A DNA stretch of 64,000 nt from NCBI GenBank assembly GCA_019459455.1, contig JAIBEX010000022.1, positions 1-64,000 of the forward strand, read 5' to 3'. The notes beneath the pieces were generated by a model. That model saw only the letters and a list, made by a program, of their open reading frames with translations. It was not told the DNA's origin and searched no databases. Position numbers and translations under genes: made by a program. The first letter of the stretch is position 1. Each line of letters opens with the position of its first letter. Positions 61,903 through 64,000 of the stretch are shown here, piece after piece. This DNA is from Weeksellaceae bacterium (GTDB lineage Bacteria; Bacteroidota; Bacteroidia; Flavobacteriales; Weeksellaceae).

Positions 61903-62024
61903 CTCCGTACGGCAGCAGGTTTATGTGAAAGGAGGGGCCAGAGGAAAGGACCGTTCAAAGGTTTTATCACAGCATTTAAGTGGACATTTTCAAATAGTAT
62001 GTTTAACCTTTAAAAACACAGATT

Positions 62025-62408
62025 ATGCCAGTTAATTATTCACTTTCCGAGAAGGGGAATCCCAGTAACCCCAACATCCCCAAGAAGTTTTATGCCAATG
62101 CGAAATCGAGTGGCGAAGTAACCTTCCGCAGCCTGAGCAAAGAGATTGCCGCAGGATCCACCGTAAGCGACACCGATGTGCTCGCTGTCCTGAATGATCT
62201 TAGCAAGGTCCTGGCTAGGCACCTGAGTGAGGGTAAAATCGTCCGGTTCGGTACCTTTGGTTCTTTCAGTCTCTCACTGAGCAGTGAAGGTGCCGAGACC
62301 GCAGCAAAGTTCCGGAGTTCAATGATCAAAGGCGCGAAGATTGCGTTCCGCCCTGGAATTGACCTGAAAGAGATGATGAACAACCTGAGTTTTGAAAAGG
62401 AGAAATAA
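62025..62408 (+). CDS. HU-family DNA-binding protein (HU-HIG type)
   Basis: 127 residues. The N-terminal extension (about 1-20, VNYSLSEKGNPSNPN) and the HU core with VTFRSLSKEIAAGSTVSDTDVLAVLNDLSKVLARHLSEGKIVRFGTFG-type helices and beta arms (FRSSMIKGAKIAFRPG) match the histone-like HU-HIG proteins that are abundant in Bacteroidota genomes. It should bend or coat DNA as a homodimer. Several paralogues usually exist per genome, and this one is not associated with an obvious operon. Two palindromic hairpins follow directly. Confidence 0.9.
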   Translation: MPVNYSLSEKGNPSNPNIPKKFYANAKSSGEVTFRSLSKEIAAGSTVSDTDVLAVLNDLSKVLARHLSEGKIVRFGTFGSFSLSLSSEGAETAAKFRSSMIKGAKIAFRPGIDLKEMMNNLSFEKEK

Positions 62409-62416
62409 AGCTTCTC

Positions 62417-62478
62417 AAAAGCAGGCTTGCTTTTACCCAAATCCTTTCGTCGTTTTCCAGAAAAGCAAGCTTGCTTTT
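62417..62478 (+). terminator. pair of palindromic hairpins after the HU-like gene
   Basis: 62417-62434 and 62461-62478 are nearly identical palindromes with stem AAAAGCA/TGCTTTT; the second is perfect over 18 bases. Both end in TTTT, and the first is eight bases after the HU stop. They probably form tandem terminators. Confidence 0.6.
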
Positions 62479-62601
62479 CCGGAAGTGCTTGCTTGCTTGT
62501 GGACTGATGTGGTATGAGCACAGCGGATTTGAAAAATCTGCATCTCCCGAAGGAACCGCCGGCCTGCATCTTTTATTGATTAATAGGAAACTGATTATAG
62601 G

Positions 62602-62625
62602 AACGGGCTTTTGCCCGTTTTCCCC
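62602..62625 (+). terminator. GC-rich hairpin
   Basis: AACGGGC-TTTT-GCCCGTT, followed by TT and five C. It lies in the gap between the HU-like gene and the convergent ABC exporter gene. The T-run is short, so the terminator role is uncertain. Confidence 0.4.
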
Positions 62626-62741
62626 CAATGTGCTAGCCGGCTTCAGCAAAAACTTCCTATCTTCATTTAATTATTAATGAAGAGTCCGGCGCGGAATTGC
62701 AAAGTAACGTATAGACGAAGCGATTAAATTTTCTGACATTT

Positions 62742-64000
62742 CTAAATCCTCTCCATCGATTTCCTTTCCCCGATCTGCTGCCTCCACATGGCGTAATAAA
62801 GTCCTTTTTCAGCAATGAGATTGAGGTGCGAACCGGTTTCAATCACGTTGCCGCGCTCCAGCACAAAGATCCGGTCGGCATGCATAATGGTGCTCAGCCG
62901 GTGCGCAATCAGTACGGTGATTTGCTCTTTTTCACGGGAAATCTCTCGGATCGTAGACGTTATTTCCTCTTCAGTGATGCTGTCCAGCGCAGAGGTGGCT
63001 TCATCAAAAATCAGGAGGTGAGGTTTTCTTAATAACGCTCTCGCAATAGCAATCCGCTGTTTCTCACCACCGCTCAGTTTCAGTCCGCCTTCACCAATTA
63101 CGGTTTCAATCCCTTTTTCCGCCCGCTCAAGCAGCGCGGTACAGCTGGCTTTCTGCAAAGCGGTTTGCAGGTCTTTCTCTGTCGCTTCCGGATTTACAAA
63201 GAGCAGGTTTTCCCTTATGGTCCCGGCAAAAAGCTGCGTATCCTGCGTTACAAAGCCAATCTGATTCCTCAACTCATCAAAATCAAATTCTTTCCCGTTT
63301 ATCCTGTTGTAGTAAATTGCCCCTTCTTTCGGACGGTAGAGGCCTACAAGCAACTTGACGAGTGTGCTTTTTCCCGAACCACTAGGGCCTACAAAAGCGA
63401 TGGTTTCGCCACTTTTCACATCAAAAGAAATGTTGTTGAGGGCTTTGTACTGCGCCGTCTGGTGCTGGAATGATACATTTTTGAATTCCAGTTCCTCTAT
63501 GGCACCGATCTTTTTAGGGGTAAGCGGTTTTTCCTCTGCCGGTTTTTCCATTAAACGGTCAAAGTTATGAAGTGAGGCCTGCGCTTCGCGGTAGGAAATG
63601 ATGATGTTGCCGATTTCCTGCATAGGGCCGAAAATAAAGAAACCATAGAACATAAGGGAGAGATACTGACCCGGTGTCACGATATCGCGGAAGATCAGGA
63701 ACAGCAGGGTGAAGGTGATCATCTGCTGCAGGAAGTTCACCATCGTACCCTGGATGAAACTCAGGGAGCGGATTCTTTTTACCTTTTTCAGTTCCAGGCC
63801 GAGGATCTTATAGGTATTGTTGTTCAGGCGGTTCACTTCCTGACGGGTGAGGCCGAGACTTTTTACGATTTCAATATTTCTTAGGCTTTCGGTGGTACTT
63901 CCGGCCAGACTGGTGGTTTCGCCCACGATTGTCTTCTGGATGTTCTTGATCCTTTTGCTGAGCAAATTGGTCACAAAGGCGATCAGGAAGATGCCGACAA
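62742..64000 (-). CDS. ABC exporter (fused permease-ATPase), N-terminus outside window
   Basis: At least 419 residues are visible and the frame stays open to the right edge, so the first membrane helices are missing. The visible permease part includes coupling-helix-like segments (VGETTSLAGSTTESLRNIEIVKSLGLT) and two further helices. The ATPase has Walker A GPSGSGKST, the Q-loop in IGFVTQDTQLFAG, the signature LSGGEKQR, Walker B LLIFDEATSALD and the H-loop AHRLST, all intact. It is a type IV half-transporter like MsbA or peptide/lipid exporters. The substrate cannot be read from this part. It converges with the HU-like gene. Confidence 0.93.
   Translation of the reverse strand, partial: VGIFLIAFVTNLLSKRIKNIQKTIVGETTSLAGSTTESLRNIEIVKSLGLTRQEVNRLNNNTYKILGLELKKVKRIRSLSFIQGTMVNFLQQMITFTLLFLIFRDIVTPGQYLSLMFYGFFIFGPMQEIGNIIISYREAQASLHNFDRLMEKPAEEKPLTPKKIGAIEELEFKNVSFQHQTAQYKALNNISFDVKSGETIAFVGPSGSGKSTLVKLLVGLYRPKEGAIYYNRINGKEFDFDELRNQIGFVTQDTQLFAGTIRENLLFVNPEATEKDLQTALQKASCTALLERAEKGIETVIGEGGLKLSGGEKQRIAIARALLRKPHLLIFDEATSALDSITEEEITSTIREISREKEQITVLIAHRLSTIMHADRIFVLERGNVIETGSHLNLIAEKGLYYAMWRQQIGERKSMERI

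Larger units (their letters stand above)
62409..62741. other. gene-free stretch with palindromes and a terminator-like hairpin
   Basis: About 330 bases between the HU-like gene and the ABC exporter, which converge. It contains two AAAAGCA...TGCTTTT palindromes (62417-62434 and 62461-62478), a GCTTG repeat run, and the AACGGGC/GCCCGTT hairpin at 62602-62619. I see no convincing coding sequence. Confidence 0.5.

Overview
The window comes from a member of the Bacteroidota, most likely a flavobacterium of the Chryseobacterium/Kaistella type (Weeksellaceae). The evidence is a 288-residue primary sigma factor without the usual N-terminal extensions, promoters of the TTTG-N19-TAnnTTTG type, type IX secretion sorting domains (type A and type B), choice-of-anchor L and M36 secreted proteins, an HU-HIG histone-like protein, and an L-lysine 6-transaminase next to an aminoadipate-semialdehyde dehydrogenase. 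The window is mostly chromosomal housekeeping DNA with small accessory insertions.

Left part (1-12.4 kb, almost all minus strand). The first bases are the start of an IS3-type OrfA, followed by a lipoprotein gene. A long co-directional cluster follows. In transcription order it encodes a zinc-ribbon/HTH regulator related to IS1 InsA, an outer-membrane porin, an MHS-type MFS symporter, two tiny membrane proteins, a sodium/solute-symporter-histidine-kinase fusion, a stand-alone receiver protein, a propionyl-CoA-synthetase-like ligase and acetyl-CoA synthetase. This reads as one system for sensing, importing and activating short carboxylates, comparable to CrbS/CrbR control of acs in gamma-proteobacteria.

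12.4-20.2 kb: pyrimidine/arginine precursor genes pyrB, carA and carB. pyrB is preceded by a perfect promoter, a 24-codon U-rich leader ORF and a terminator, an architecture like the E. coli pyrBI UTP-sensing attenuator. A four-helix-bundle (S23/IVP family) gene flanked by inverted arrays of a 7-bp AAGAAYC repeat sits between carA and carB. A decayed pair of the same arrays without the gene lies between pyrB and carA. norC and norB (nitric oxide reductase) follow.

20.2-31.2 kb: a DUF2911 protein, a GNAT acetyltransferase, small proteins, tRNA-Ser(UGA), a tripartite RND efflux operon led by a GbsR/MarR-type regulator with a palindromic operator, a Crp/Fnr regulator, and rpoD.

31.4-37.6 kb: lysine catabolism (dehydrogenase and lat), a methionine-type aminotransferase, and typA. 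37.6-40.2 kb is a small accessory, partly AT-rich patch with higBA, a DUF3592 protein, a lipoprotein, a 58-residue membrane protein and several strongly structured intergenic elements.

40.2-64 kb: a GH10-like lipoprotein, a TIGR02757 protein, a coiled-coil membrane protein, a T9SS adhesin-like protein, rsmA, then the co-directional group ftsX-DUF3098-uppP-truB-rluF, an HhH-repeat protein, a MerR-like regulator, a DbpA-type helicase, rpsA, an M36 metalloprotease, an unassigned 598-residue protein with FMN-barrel-like motifs, rplS, an orphan CoA-transferase subunit A, an HU-like protein and a truncated ABC exporter at the right edge.
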